A DNA stretch of 64,000 nt from Acanthornis magna (taxonomy: Eukaryota > Chordata > Aves > Passeriformes > Acanthizidae), in the NCBI GenBank assembly GCA_036785705.1, contig JAWUZG010000056.1, positions 2,853,001 through 2,917,000 of the forward strand, written 5' to 3'. Below the pieces are notes generated by a model. It saw only the letters and a list, made by a program, of their open reading frames with translations. It was not told where the DNA came from and ran no database searches. Below, piece by piece: positions 1 through 13,900 of this stretch (position 1 is the first letter of the stretch; every line of letters begins with the position of its first letter). Made by a program: the position numbers and the translations under genes.

Positions 1-224
1 ATAAACACATATTTACCTTTATACTACTCGTTGAAATGCCATAATGAAGCATGAAGCCGAAACCATGAAGTGGAACGGAGTAATGAAAACTCAGACTACT
101 GCTTTGAAAAGCTGTTACTGAAGTCTAGGGGGTTTGTGTCTTTCTTCACTGTCACATCTGAGTTTTCCTATTCTATATTTCACCACAAACAAAACAACTA
201 TTCCAGCATCTCTCTTCTCTTTAG

Positions 225-281
225 AGCAGGGTGGGGATACGAGTTTTTAACAATAGATTATTACTTCCTATTAAAGTAAAT
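225..281 (+). other. Exon-like 57-nt segment
   Basis: A very strong acceptor (CATCTCTCTTCTCTTTAG, AG at 223-224) and a GTAAGT donor at 282 bound 57 nt. Exactly one phase is open across the whole segment (19 codons, starting SRVGIRVF, ending LLPIKVN). The length is a multiple of three. There is no recognised homology. A competing donor (AAG|GTGAGG near 314) would give a longer segment closed in all frames. Confidence 0.17.
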
Positions 282-3200
282 GTAAGTTGAACTACATTTT
301 AAGGAAGGCTTAAAGGTGAGGTACTGCACCAAAGCCCTACCCTTTCTTCATTACAGGTTTTCTGTTTCAGGGACATTGAGAACTTCTAGTTCTGCCAATA
401 GTGGAAGAGTGGAGGCAACAAATTGAAAGCAAGATGCAAACTGAGCCTTCAAACAATGTAATCTCCCAGCAACCATTATGTTAAGTTTAGAATACTTAAA
501 ATCAGTAAGAAGCCTAGTGGGAGCATTGACATTTCTGAATAGGGTTCAGTCTGTGAGGAGATGAGTCTTGCAATCTATTAAGCAATGTGTTACAATATTC
601 AAGTCTAGATATCACAGAGGCAAGGATTAATGTACACACATCCACACAGGAATCTTTGATGCCTTCAAATGCACCTCATCATCTGAAAACCAGTCAGCAG
701 CATCGCCTACATATTTCACAGCAGTCTTCCCACCTGGGCATTTCAGCCTGACAGTGGGAAGCCTTTTGAAATGATAGTGAGACATCTCAGTGTAGCTTGC
801 ACTCCACGTTCTAATAGCTATGGTTTGGGGTTTGTTTATGTGTCTGCGCAAACATCTACAGACACAGAGCTGGAAAAGCCAAAGATGGATAATTTAGGAT
901 GAAATTTTGAATTTTAGTGTCACAGGTAAATAATTTGGTCAAAGTCTCTATAGTGGTTTGCGTGGTAGTGATGCTCTCCAACAATAACTGCATAATAGAA
1001 AAAGGAGTTGATACTTTCATAGCAGTAACAAGCACAAAGCTACAACAATATTTTTATATGCAAAAAAAATCTGGTTGTGTAACTGTTCTCCAACTTTTTA
1101 TCTCCTTTTTTCTTTTTTTTCTTTTTTTTTTTTTTTTGAGGAAGTTTGATTAATTTTCTGGATGCGGATAATTTTGGGGTAGAAAAAAATTTTAAACTTG
1201 GATTCTCTACCCAGCATCTATCACTAGCCTGAGGAATAGTGATCTAATTCTGTTTGATTTTTATCTTCAGTGTTTAGTACAGAGTAAGAAGTAGAGAGTG
1301 TATGAGCCTAAGATAAACACTAACCAAAATACCACCGCAAAATAGTTGGGCTTAAAAACTTAGTCTTGCAGTTGTTCAGGGTAAAGTGAAAGATAAAGCG
1401 CACTGAATTTTATCCTCATTCTATACTTGCCCATTAAAGAAACAGTCACCCTTTTTGCTGCAGCAGTGGCACAGAAAGTTTAAAGCATTCCAACCTGACT
1501 TAATTGTTACTTTTTCATACTCTTTCATGGGCACTAATTTTATTCAAATATGAAGGAATAAGAAAATACCCATTAAAATCAGTAAGGTTTTCCTTATATG
1601 TAAGGCACATACGTGTGGATCCTTAATATTGATCCAAATCCATCTATGTAATGATTAACTGACACTTCCACTAGTCTGTTTAATTGACATATAGGTGGAA
1701 AATCTTTAAATGCACATGGCAAGAGAAATCTTTCTCAATCCCCTTTCTTGATGGCTTTGATTCCATGGCAGAGGAGACCCTGTGGTGTCTTTGCCCGTAA
1801 CCTCCTGGTACCATGGGTACAATACAATCTGTTATCTTGGGGTTCTGGTAGTTCACTGTAGAACTGCTCCTCCATTACTAAAATACAAAATCGTAAGCAT
1901 ATCATGCACATTGTTCAAGTGACGTATAGGAATACAAAATGTAAAATATCGTGTTTTAAAGAGCACCAAAATAGCAAAATAGGAGACATATTAGAAATAG
2001 GAAAAGGAGAAAGCACAACAAACAGTGATCCTCAGAAATCCAATGTGACTGGCAGTCAAGAGGTGGTTCATTTGAGTGAACCTGTGTGCAGTGCAAGTAA
2101 ATGAACTAATAATCAAGGGAAAGTCTTTTAAAAATATGTTTCAGATTATAGCTTTAAGTGAGTTTGATCTCTTTTAGATGACAAAGTCTGGTCTCTAATT
2201 AGGTTTCTATTCTTACAGTGATGGATATGAAGTACTTTCTGAATCTGTTTGACCTTCTCAGCCTGGGGAGCAAAATTATTTCCATAGTCCTTAATTTCAC
2301 AGGAGTTTCGCATTTGTTGCCACAGAGAACTCTCACAAACAGGGAAGAAAGTTTAAATGGTTGAGAGACCTGCTTAACTCTGTGCACTAGGCACAGGCTT
2401 TATTACAGCTTGTTTGCCTGTGGAGCTCTTCTCCACCCTGTACATCTGCTTCAGTATTCGTGTTACCTCTCCGACTTGGGCCTGGTGGTTACTCACAGGG
2501 AGCCTTTGCACTTGCATCTATCTTCTGCATTTCTTAATTTCTTTTGGAAATACTCTATTCTCTCACCTTATTAATGTTAAAACAAAAAAAGAAGGGGAAT
2601 TTATTGCTAAAGGCAGCAGAATAGCGAACTTCTTGGTGGAGCACTGTGTCTTCCCCTGTGAGTGAAAGCTAAATTAGTTCTGAGGTGCTTTCACTCAGTG
2701 GAAGCTAATGAGAGACACCAGCCACCTCTCCGTTAATAACATGCCAGTCACACTGGGAGCGGCGCTCGGAGCCTGCTGGGAGAGCAGAACCACCAACACA
2801 GGCAGGTAGGAAGCAAAAAATAGGCTTAAGAGAAAGGAAACACAGGTGGAGATCGGGGCTCTGATGTTCCAGGGCATAAAGTCATTTCTGTCTGATGAGA
2901 GGGAGTGACTCAGCCTGGCTGGAAGGGCCAAGTCGCTGCTAACTTCAAAATTGCTGCTGCTGGAACATTACAAAAACAGCTCTGCTGCTGCTCAAGAGCA
3001 ATTGGCAACAGTTTGGGACGTGGAATAATTTTTCTGAATGTCTGTTGCTTTTCATTACCTGTTCACAGTTAATTAAGTGTTTTATTTCCTTCACAAAACT
3101 GGGATGGTTCTGAGTTATGCAGTCCAGTTCCAGCAGTTAATGTGGGATGCTGCTGTATTTATCAAACAGGAGGTGCTGGAAGAACCTGAGCACGATCTGT

Positions 3201-5278
3201 TTTCATGAGATTCTCATTGTATTTCTGTTTCCTTCCTATTCTGAGTTCCATCTTACATTGAACTCCTAAGGGTTGACATAGCAGTCAGGTAAGAACACAG
3301 ATGGTTGATTCCTGCAGTTTCTTCTTTCCGTCTCTCCAAACCAGACAAGCAGCTGAGTGAAAATCTCATAGCCACAACTTCAATATGAATGTTTAGGCTG
3401 GTATGTTAAACTCCAAGGAGCTGTGGACGTGACTAAGGTAACATGAAGTTCTGTTGAGCTACAGTAAAAAAACCCAGAGGAAAACAAAATGCTTCTGTGG
3501 GTTCAGGAGCATGAATAAACTTTATATTCTCTTGGTCCTCTTGAAATATCTGTTGGCATTAGTGGACAGGAAGTCTCATGGCTATGTTTAAAAAGGTCTC
3601 ACTCCTTTTCATGAGAAGCCAGCTCTAGTTTTCTGTCTGATTTTTCTAGTCTTCTAGTTTCTGGAGTTATCTGTTTCTGCAGGAAAAAATAGTTCATTAG
3701 ATCTTTGAAGGAAAGACTGTATCAGACTGTGCCATAGAAGATTACCTTTCACTTTTGTTTCTCCATGCTTCCACAGATATTTCTGAATCTGTGTCATCAA
3801 TCTTCAAACTCTCTGATTGGTACTAAGATTTTTGGATTTCTAGGTTAGTTGTCCAGTGTTACATACATAGGTCGAAAAAAAATGGGTAAATCCAGGAGAG
3901 AACTGTTCTTCAGATTCTGTGGTCCAGAAACTCATATAAAACTCTGATTTTGCTCAAAATGGCAGGCATCAAAATGGCTGCTATCTCATCTGTGAATGAA
4001 CATGGATTATTTGTTACAGGGTGTATTTTTTTAAGGATTCTTGGATTCTTTGAAAGTTTGAACACTTAAAACATAAGGAGCAGAGGCCGCAACTTAATAA
4101 AAAGTCTGCATGTACAGACATAGGGGCATGGCTGTGGCCTCCAAGGACCAGGTAGTGACACTTCTAATCAGCAAAACTGCATCTTGAATATAATTTGCTG
4201 AGCTCATTAGACAATGTCTAGCAGAGAGGGAAGAAATAGCCGTGGTTTCTAACACTTTCATGTTTTCTTTTTTGGAGACTTAATCTTGGGTCAGCTTCCA
4301 CAGAAATTGCAGAGACTAAGGAATGAAGTAGGTTTATTATTATAAACAGCAGAAGCATCAGATAAAATGACATTCATTAGACTCATTTGGCTCCTGCTGT
4401 CTGAGGAAATAAATACATGGTTCCTTGCACTGGCAAGTACATGTACACATTAAAGGAGCCCTGTTGCCTGTCTGCTCAGGCAAACCCCCACAGAAGTCAA
4501 TAGGGATTTGTCTTGGGTCTCTCTGTGTGAGAGCACATCCCATGAATGGACAAGATTCTGATCAGCTGGTTTATCATGTAATTCTGCTTTGTTTCTATTA
4601 AAAATATTCCTAAAACCACAAGTCTAATGAAATAATAGCCTCTTTTTGGATGTTTTTTGTTGTGCAAAATCCTTGCCCCTACTGTGGTCAAGAAGCTGGA
4701 CTGGTATGAATACTCAGGCATGTAAATAGTTGATTTATGAAAGCTCTGCCTGTTTCAATCAAGTATCCAGATTATGCCAATCTCATTTTACTTTTGGTGC
4801 TCTCTGTGATACTTGGGGAAATATTTTCAAATGGTGGAAGTATCCATATGTATTTAATAATTTTTGCTCCTTTATCATTAGCTTCTAGTGGCTTAAGAAC
4901 ACATTAGAGACATAAATTGCATATTACAGCACAGTGCCCTCAGCTGTCACCTCAAAGTACTATCATCCATCTTAAGTACACAGGAGTCTGAGGCTGGAGT
5001 TTCTCCTCGGCAGAAATACAAAATGAGTAGAGCTTCAACTCAGCACTGTCTTCTGCTTGTACATCAGAAAGGATAAACACACACTGCTGCCGAGGCTCCT
5101 GCTAAGGAGTTGATCAGTAGATGCAGGCTGGAGTGCCTGGGAAGGGTTGGTCTGCAAGAGTCTTAGTGCAAGCCTAAGGAAAACATTGCTCAAAGCAGCT
5201 GGATGAAATCTCTGGCATTTTGCTTAACCTCAACCATCTGTATGACCCTCCAGACATTTCTGCAATAGAATCTATTCT
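282..5278. other. Non-coding stretch, no gene seen
   Basis: Single-copy-looking, AT-leaning sequence. All open frames are short and unrelated to known families. One donor-like CAG|GTAAGA near 3288, after TTCCTTCCTATTCTGAG, encloses a weak exon-like piece. Nothing else was supported apart from the T-rich tract at 1095-1137. Confidence 0.5.
1095..1137 (+). repeat. T-rich tract
   Basis: An almost pure pyrimidine run ending in T16 (1122-1137). Low-complexity sequence; no element attached to it is recognised. Confidence 0.8.
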
Positions 5279-5329
5279 TGCCTCTCCCTCCACCTCCCCT
5301 CTGCCCGACCAAAAAAAAAAAAAAAAAAA
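5279..5329 (+). repeat. Pyrimidine stretch followed by A19
   Basis: A CT-rich stretch (about 5279-5310) is directly followed by 19 A residues (5311-5329). No target-site duplication or recognisable retroposed body was seen upstream, so I treat it as simple sequence. Confidence 0.75.
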
Positions 5330-5830
5330 GGGAGGCACTGATGTCTGGTTTGAAACAATGGGAAGGTTTAAAGGGTGTGACAGAAGTACTCTGGATTGGT
5401 AGATCTTTGTCGAGTTTAAAATTGCCCTAACAGCTACTACAATTAACTCTTCAGTCCATGATCAAGCAATAGAGATAGTCATCCAAAATGTCCTTTCTGC
5501 CTGATTTCCTGCTTTTATCTTGAGCAGCTGTTTGTCATAGATTTCATGGCTATTGTCATATATCAGACTGTATATTCTGGCTTTGCATACAGAGAAATAA
5601 GAACACTGTGAAACCTCCAGTTTTAAAAGCAAGACTGTTTGGTCCAGAAAGTTTTTGAATTGAGAGCTCTGGCAGACTAGCTGCAGCAGTTCAAGCAGAA
5701 TTATTCAAGATATTGCCACTGCCCACAATCTTCTCTCCACACCTAATTCACAAGCCAGAATTGGTGTTGTCTGATCCAGTGCTGCTCTTTTCAGCCCAGC
5801 CTGCCACAGAGGTTGGAGCCTAGATTTCCA

Positions 5831-6093
5831 TTTATTTGATTTAATATTTGAAGGTTATTAAGTGTAGTCTGTGAACTTCAGTGATATTTAATTGTTGCTG
5901 AGAGTGTTCATTGCATATCCATGGGAGTAGCAGCTGCTCCAGATTTGGGAGGAAGAGGAACTGCATTTGGTAGTGTTGAGTTCATTGTTGGCATCAGGTT
6001 TGGCATTAGAGCAGACCTGGAGCAAGGGCTCTTGCAGGCAGCACTGGTGGTGGTGTGAGGGTCAAAAGGCTGCAGTGCAATGTTTCCTTGGTG
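5831..6093 (-). other. Terminal-exon-like or retrocopy-like open segment
   Basis: On the - strand a good splice acceptor (TGCTGAT branch-like motif, then CCTTTCACTTTTTCAG at about 6094-6120) is followed immediately by an open frame of 61 codons ending in TGA at 5908-5910. An AATAAA signal lies about 75 nt after the stop (5831-5836). The predicted peptide begins HQGNIALQPFDPH and ends LPPKSGAAATPMDMQ. It is rich in P, S, T, A, N and M, like the disordered C-terminus of a nuclear or RNA-binding protein, but I do not recognise it. There is no upstream ATG, so it would need to be spliced to an earlier exon. No poly(A) footprint follows it, which argues against a fresh processed pseudogene. A chance open frame is quite possible. 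Confidence 0.22.
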
Positions 6094-6109
6094 CTGAAAA
6101 AGTGAAAGG

Positions 6110-9100
6110 TTGCATCAGCATATGGGAGGAATCTGGTGCACTATAGAAGGTGAGGCTGGAAGAATTCTTAAGTTCTGCAGGTGAAATTTTTCTGTATCAA
6201 TAAACTTAATAATTTTGTAATGGATTTTTCTGCCGGTCTAGCTGGTTTTGGTAGTTTGTGGCCAAGCGGAGGCAGAGAGTAAATTTACGGAATTTTAAGT
6301 GTCTGTCTTTCTGAATTATTAAACATTTGGCACTATCCACCAGTACAAGCATGAAAGAAATAACACGTTCTTTAAGAAAACCTTGGTGACAGCTCAGTCT
6401 AGGAAGTATCTTGGCTGTGTTTCAGATGTAAATCCTTCATTGACAGCATCGGAAGCTTCATTGATTTAGACAATTTACAAACACTACAATTAATTCTCCA
6501 CTCTGCCCCCATGAAAGTCCATTTCATTTTATATTGAGAAATTAAGTAAGATAAATGTCCTTAGGGCAATGCTGAAGACAGAAAAATACCACAAAGCCAG
6601 AATGGAGGAAACCTGACGTATGACTCCTGTTTTGTTTTGTTTTGTTTTGTTTTTCTTTTCCCCATTAGGCTTTGTGCTGTTGCATCTTGGATACAGAGAG
6701 CAGGATAGAATAGTATGTGTGGTGTTGAGAGTGTCAGCATAAGGATATGTAAATTTTTTAATATTTAATGCTTTCTTCTCAACATGTGCAATATAAATAT
6801 CTGTGAGCAGACTGAACATCTAATAAAGGTGACCACAGGTTATACTGCTGTAATCCAGTAACATGACGAGCAAGTTTCCTGATTATATGGTCAAAGGAAC
6901 AATGTTATGTGTTTCTTATTATGTGTAAATTAGATTAATACAAGTTTTCTTAGTTATGTAGAAATTACAGGCATGGGGAAAGGAAAAGCACAACAAATTA
7001 CAGCATGTCTGTGTATTCATACTTGCATTTCATCAAAGCATTATAATGTTGATAGAGAACAACAAACAGGAAGGAACAGGAAAAGTGGGTTTAGGTTATG
7101 TTTCCAGCATGACTACCTTATGCAATGTTTACAACACTTCAGGAAAGAGCTGCAGAGTACTTGCCTTTGTGTGATCTCCGTCATTTTCCACCACGATCAC
7201 GGGCAAAATTTTTATATGGAGAGTTGCTGTCATTTTATATGCTCTAGAAACAAGAAAAAGCCTGTCTTTTTATCTTGGTGGAGAAAGAGACTAAATGCAT
7301 CAACATATTGTGACACTGAACACTTGATCAAATATAGTAAGTAGGTGCCATAGCAGAAAACTTCCAGTCATGCAGAATTATTTTGAGAGGTGAATGGATG
7401 TGTGACAGTGCCCTTATTGGAGGATGCTGAGTTCAGTAACATTGGAAATCTACAATTTTAATCTTGTAAATCTAATATAAATTACAAATGTGTGATTGAG
7501 TTGTTAATAGAACAGAAGGAATAAATTAAATAACTAATGGTGTCATGATAAAATCTGAATGTGTGTGAGAGCCTAGATACCTTTTTTAAGTGCTGCCTTT
7601 CTCCAGGTGCCGGAGTGCCATTGTTTTGGTATAGCCTGCGACAGTGGCATGCAAATGCACACCACTCCCAGTTATTGTGCTTAGCTCAGCTTGTGGAGCT
7701 GGCGAAACACAAAATATGCTGCTATGGCATGTTGAGTGTAAAAAGTGAAGATGTTGTTAAACCAGAAGTTATGTTAATTTCACTCCATTAAAAGATTTGG
7801 GATGGAAAGTCGGTGTCTGCATTGGAAGGATGAAAAGACAAACAGATAGCAAAAGGAGGCATTTGGCTATTTCTGAGAAGTTGGACCCAGGCCCAAACTT
7901 TATTTATCCAGCCAGCTTTAAGGAGTAGCTGTTGAAGAAACATCTTCCAGAGGAAAGGGTAAATATTTTATGGGTGTCTTGTACCTAAAGGGTTAGCAGT
8001 GATCACAAACCAGCTGTTCCAGCTGTGTGGGATGCTGAACCTGGTTAATGGTTGTTTTCCTGCACCAAGTCAACTATTAACAATCAATATAAATCTGCCA
8101 GTTACAAACACAGTCTTTGTACACCTCTCAGAAGACTGTCTTGAGTGCTAAAAAATTATATGGATATAACCCTCTAACATGATTCCCATCCCAGCATCCC
8201 AGCAGCAGTAAATTGTGCAGAACAGGAGGGAGGAACCATGCAGAGTTACTGAATCCAGGGAGCTGAGCTGGGTCAGGTAAGGCCTCTTGGACTGCACAGA
8301 GGTGGGGTTATTGAATGCCCCACCTTGGTTTAAAGCAGCAGCAACTTACTACTTTTGTTACTGTCCGTGTTAAGTTGTCTTCTATGAATCTGTGCTCCAG
8401 AATTTTGGAAAAGTATTCCCCAAATGCCCGTTTCTTCTGGAAGACTATGTGCAGTGTGGCTTTACCTGCCATCCTCTGTCAGCTTTCAGATGGTGATAGG
8501 TGATTAGGAAGCTGATTCACCTTGATGGCTCGTTCTACAGAACACGCTATAAGCCTCTTGCTTTGTTTGCAATCTTTCTCACTCTCGTTTACAAGGTCAG
8601 GACTGATGTTTTGGTTGTTTTCCCAGCAGTGTTCTACTGACCCATTTTGCTTTAATCCCCTGATGTCACTGAAATAAACTGAGGAGGGGGAGATTTCAGA
8701 ACTCGAAACAATTTCCTCTGCTGTTGTGCTCAGCTGCAAATTAATTTGATACTATTATGTAAGCATAATCATCTACTCTAATCACATCACAAGATTGGGA
8801 ACAGACAGAAATAACAGAAGGGAACATTCTGGATAGCGAAAGGGAGTCAGTGGAATAGGCTGTTGGTCAGGACTGGAGCTGGAACACTTGTGAGATTCAG
8901 TGTTACGTCCTCGCTTGTAGCAGTTGTCTCTCTCACTCTGATGAAGACGTAGCTGTCTGAGAGAGCCTTTTGCTTACTACAGCCTACTAATACTATTCAT
9001 GAGGTTCTTGTTTTTGTCACAGGCAGAGAGCTGCAAAGTGCTCGATTTTCTAGTGGAAGATGGTAGGAAAAAAACCCCAGCTTTCTTTGATCTTGTTCCT

Positions 9101-10900
9101 CGTATGTTTATCTGCATTTTATGAGTTGAGTGTGAGATCTCGTGCTAACACTCTCTATCCCCACTGGTTGTCCTTCTCAGAGAGTAAACAGATTCATAAC
9201 TGAGAGCAAATAGGCATATGGGCCTCTAGTCCTCTCTCTAAAATGTCTCTTTGATTAATGTCACTATCAGGAGCTTACTGGCAGATGTTTCATTAAATCT
9301 TTTCTGAGTGCAGTTAGCTTCTTGAAATGTAACCTCCACATCTTTCATTCAAGCAGAGATCAGAGCAAAGAAAGCATTTTTCCTTGCAGATGAATTTGAT
9401 ATTTATAGATTTTTCTTCTGCCAGTGATACCCTGTGTGCAAAGTTTCCCTCTTGCAGCCTGTAGCAGAGCCATGCAGTGTGAACTTCAGGCAGCATTTGG
9501 GAAACTTGTTCAAGGAGCTCTGTGTGTACAAAGTGTGCAGACTTGGGATCCCACTTTGCTTGTTGTCTCTTTTTGGTTTAGATGTAACAAAAGTTCATGT
9601 TGTGTAAATGCAATGCAATCTGCATTCCAGCTTGGCCTCAGAATGAGTGAACGCAGATGTTCTCTGCAGCATGCTTTGACCTCCTTAGCATAATTTCCTC
9701 TGGAAAAGTAAGTGGAAGAGAGGGGATTATGAAACAGAACAATATGTTTGAAGGCCTGATGGAACCAAGCCTGAGCCGTGAGGCCTTTGCTTTTATTCCT
9801 GATATTGATTAGTACTGTAGCACCACATAAACAACCCCACTAACTCATTTGGGGCTTAGATCCTCATATGCTAACATCCCCATCACCCCTAGCCCATTTA
9901 AAATTAAGACCCTGGAAGCTCATGGGGTTTTTCAGATGTTGAAAAGCAGAATCTGACTCTAGGACTGGATTCCAAAGCTTTCTACTTCTGACCCCTTTGT
10001 TAAAGCCAACTGAACACCATTTACCCTGCCAGGTCATTGTGGCAGGACCTAAACAATGCTTGGATTCACTTAACCTTATATTCCACTTTTTGTTTGATGT
10101 GATATTTTAATTTTAATTTCTTTTAATTAGGAGTGGGAGTGTGGCAGATAATGCACAGAAAAATAGAAAGTACAGGTGCTTAGACTTACATGAGATTTTA
10201 TTGGTATTTTAAGAGCTAAGCTGTTTATTAGAGTAGAAGGATTGTCTGTTGTATTAAGCAGTGTAATGTGTCATAAGGTGCATAGGTAAGGAGTTATAAA
10301 TTTTATTGTCTAGGATGCTGCCCAATTTAATGCCCAAAAAATCGTTACTGCCTAATGGTGGCCTAGTTTCTTTCAGAAATTAATTGGTGATGGAAAAACA
10401 ATATCTGTTAGAAGATTTAACCATGAGCTGACCTTGCAAACACCTGCTATTAAATCTGGACGAAAAGGGCTTTCTCGGAGAGGCAGAGCATGGTGAGGAG
10501 AACACGACAGGTGACCTTATTGCCATAGGTACACAAATGACTCAGACTTTCTTTGCATGTGCAAGAGCTTGGTGTTTGAGATGTTGAAAACACTTGTGCT
10601 CCATGGGCAAAGGAGGAGCTTCCTTGTGACTCAGTGTGTTGTCAAGCCCAAATGGGATTAGAAAACATTGGTTACCTTGTGGGAAGCCTTCTGAATAGGA
10701 GCAGGGGAGGCTGAAGGGACGCACTGGAACTAACTTGAAAATAGAGTTGTTAAGGAAAATAGACGTATCTGTTCAAAGAATATCAATTTCTGTGCAACAA
10801 GATTCTTCATTTAGCAGGTTTCCGCTATACAGTAAAGGACATTACCATTTCAAAGGCCCCAATAAGCTTCTGGCTAGCAGAACCAGCAGCATTATTTCAT
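6110..10900. other. Non-coding stretch, no gene seen
   Basis: Apart from the (GTTTT)5 repeat, it holds a sense octamer ATGCAAAT at 7649-7656 and an AT-rich homeobox-like patch near 10100-10135. The longest frame (123 codons, 6973-7344) shows no motif or family resemblance. Confidence 0.5.
6629..6654 (+). repeat. (GTTTT)5 microsatellite
   Basis: Five GTTTT units in register plus one extra T. Confidence 0.85.
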
Positions 10901-13900
10901 TACAGGCTCTTTGCTGAAATTGAGTCTTCCTGCCGTGGTTTGGACTTCTACTCTGTATAAGTATAAAAGGCTTTATTTCTGGCGTGCAGTTTAACAAAGC
11001 AATTGCTGTTATTTACCTCTGTTCACTCAGAGAGAACCATTTCACAGAGGCTGTGCTGCATTTGACAAAACCTAACAGTATTGTTACTCCTGCCTTTAAT
11101 GATTTCCCAGGCTCTGGTTCACATCAAGGGATAGGAACGGCCTTTCTAAATGAGACTGTAAGCCTTGATACAGTGAGAGTTTTGTATTCTAAATGGACAG
11201 TCCAACTTCTTGCACAAGAGCAGTTTTTGCTTTACCTGCCCCTGAAGCTATTCTATTTTATTAGTTTACTTTTTGTGTAGGATTATTTTGCTTCTGAATC
11301 TGTAGTTTGTGTGTTGTGATTTCCACCTCCACCGGGGAGTTAAGTGTTTGGCATTGTTCAGAGGGTTTAATGACCCTCACTTTGAATCTGATGGTAATTT
11401 ATAAAATCACCTTATGGAATGGAGTGTACAACCTCGAGTGTTCCCCTAGCTAAAAGAGACTGTGGGGACAGTAATTGATTCTCTCTTTTTTCTTTTTCCA
11501 TCTAAACTTTTCTTCTCAGACAAAGTTTCACTTTCAGATCTATGTTTTGACTGACGATCACTGAATACACAGGAATAAATTACACCTACCTATGGAAAAT
11601 ATACCTACTGTCAGTACAGTGTAACTGGAGGCAAAAACACTGAAAGAAGACAGTCATGTAGAGATCATGAGCTTGAATATGAGAACTCATTTCTCTGTAC
11701 CCAAATTCATGAAAATCTCATAAACTGATCAACAGATAATGCTATGGAGCTTACATGTATACCCATTTGTGGAAATTATTATGAAATGGGTAACATTTAA
11801 AGCAACAAAGCGCATGGGGAAATAATCTTGCACATTACAGCTGTTGCAGATACGTTCTCATGTCTAACTTTTAACAAAACACAGGATGAGCAGAGGATGA
11901 CTTGAGATTAGGCAACCAGAGAGACAACACAGACTGTGCAAGGGAGGAATTACATCACAGTGGGATTTCTCTTGAATAGCTGAGCCCGTGCAGTGCCAGG
12001 TAGATCAGTACAAGTCCTGCAGGATGATTTCATGTGCAGTCTGTCACATGAGCCTGTGTGGGAGAGAGGGGCCAAACCTTGACTTCCTGTGTTTTGTGTT
12101 GAAGCTCAAGGGGCAGAGGTTTGGCCTCTGTCACTCTGCCTCTTGGAGGGGGCTCTGCTCCTGATGGCTTGTGTCCATTTTTCACTCACAGTAAAAGCTT
12201 GCAGAAACAGGAGTAACTGGCCTTGTCTCAGAACCATAGGTAGTGCAAGTGAAGAACACCAAAATAGATTATTCAAATGAAATATACTCCTTATATTATT
12301 TTGAAAAGCACAGGGCTCTTACAATTATATTTGTCAGGAAGTTTTTTGGTTTGGTTTTTTTTATCAATTCTTCTATGTACATATCCGTGAAACATTTTTG
12401 CTTTTCTATATTCTTATCTGTATTCGATAAGAGATTGAGAAATTGGTAAAAAGGAAATACAAGACATAATTAAGAAGCCTTGGTCCAAAACTTAGCTCTG
12501 GTGGGTTTCCTGTTTGCACTGAGCATTAAGGGTAAGAGGATATGGAGTGTGTTTTACAAGCAGCCCAAGCAGGCTTGAGCCTCACTCCCAAATTGCTAAA
12601 TATCCTCCAGGTGAAACAAGCAGCACACCACCCAAAGCCAGAATTTGTCAAGGCACTTGAGGAGATTGGCTGTCCCCTGAGTGCAGGAGATCAAGCACCC
12701 TCTACATTCACTTTAAAACTGCCTCTGGTGTGTATTGGAATGAGCTCGGTCTTTTCCAGTAGTTAAATTTCAGTCATTTTGTAAAAGTCTCTAATCCGTC
12801 CTGCAGTGTTCTTTTTTAATTACAAACATACATGTAACCAGTCAGGGAGCAGGACCAGTCCCTCTTGGTTAAATAACCAAGTACATGGCTGGGATCTGTG
12901 AGACTGGATCCTGACTGGAATGGCAATGGTTTGCTAATTTACCTTTTCTTCTCAAAAGGTCAAACTCCTTTAAATCACAAGTGAATTCATGAAAGCTAAA
13001 GCCTATTCATAACTAGGAAAAAGGGAGAGTTTGCCACAAAGATTATTCTCTATGAACAGTTCACTCAGGTCTACTTTGCATATGACAGAGTCTGTAACTA
13101 AAATTCTCTTTCTCCTATCCAGAGAGATTTCAATGAGTGTCAGTTGTTTATAGGTCACAGTGATTCACTTCTGTAACCGGAGTGGCTGCAGAGCACACCT
13201 GGTGACATTAATGGCTCTCTTCCTCCAGTCTGGAAATGCTACTTAGAAGTCACTGAAGCTGAAGTCAGGTCTGAAAGCATTTCTGAAAGCAAATGAGCCA
13301 ATTACAGCAGAATCAGAAGAAAATCAGCTGCGATTGGAAATGCATGAAAACAGTTTAGTCACCTGCAGGTAGCATGCTGGGAAAAAAGGGTGTTTATGGG
13401 TGAGGAGTTGCTCTCAAGGCAACTGCATCAAAGGTTTGGAGTGCCTGTAGCTTGCCTGTTTATAGGCTCTGCAGATCCATCGTGTGTGTATTTCACTAGT
13501 TATCCAAATGTCCTTATCTGCCTGGCGTGTCTTTTAGACAGAGCAACCTAGTTAGAGAGCACAGTGTCAATTACTGCTAATCTCCCTTAACTTTCTTTGG
13601 AATATTCACCAATTAGTATCTTTCTCTCTTCCTGCCCGTCTTTTTCCCTTGCCAATTTTCAAGTTATGTCACAGGATTGCCAATGAAATGTAAATCTGCA
13701 TAGCCTGCTCTGCTTTCAGTGCCATTTGTGTGAGCTCAGAGATTTTTCTAAACAGGAAAAATGTTTCAGCTCTAGTATCCAAGCCTGCATTTTCCCATAT
13801 TTTGAATGCACACTCCCCAAGCCAGTGTTTCTGAGTTCATACACAGGTTGGGGGGTCTTCAGAGCAAAGGAGAGTCTTATCTGGGCTCTTATCTCTCTTG

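Noticed and set aside
8161..8275. Acceptor CCCATCCCAG and donor CAG|GTAAGG
   Set aside because: Every phase is interrupted by a stop between the two sites.
10962..11280. TATAAAAGG string followed by a 98-codon open frame
   Set aside because: The frame starts at GTG, not ATG, has no recognised domain, and no initiator or other promoter sign supports transcription. TATA-like strings are common in AT-rich DNA (also 60830 and 49793).
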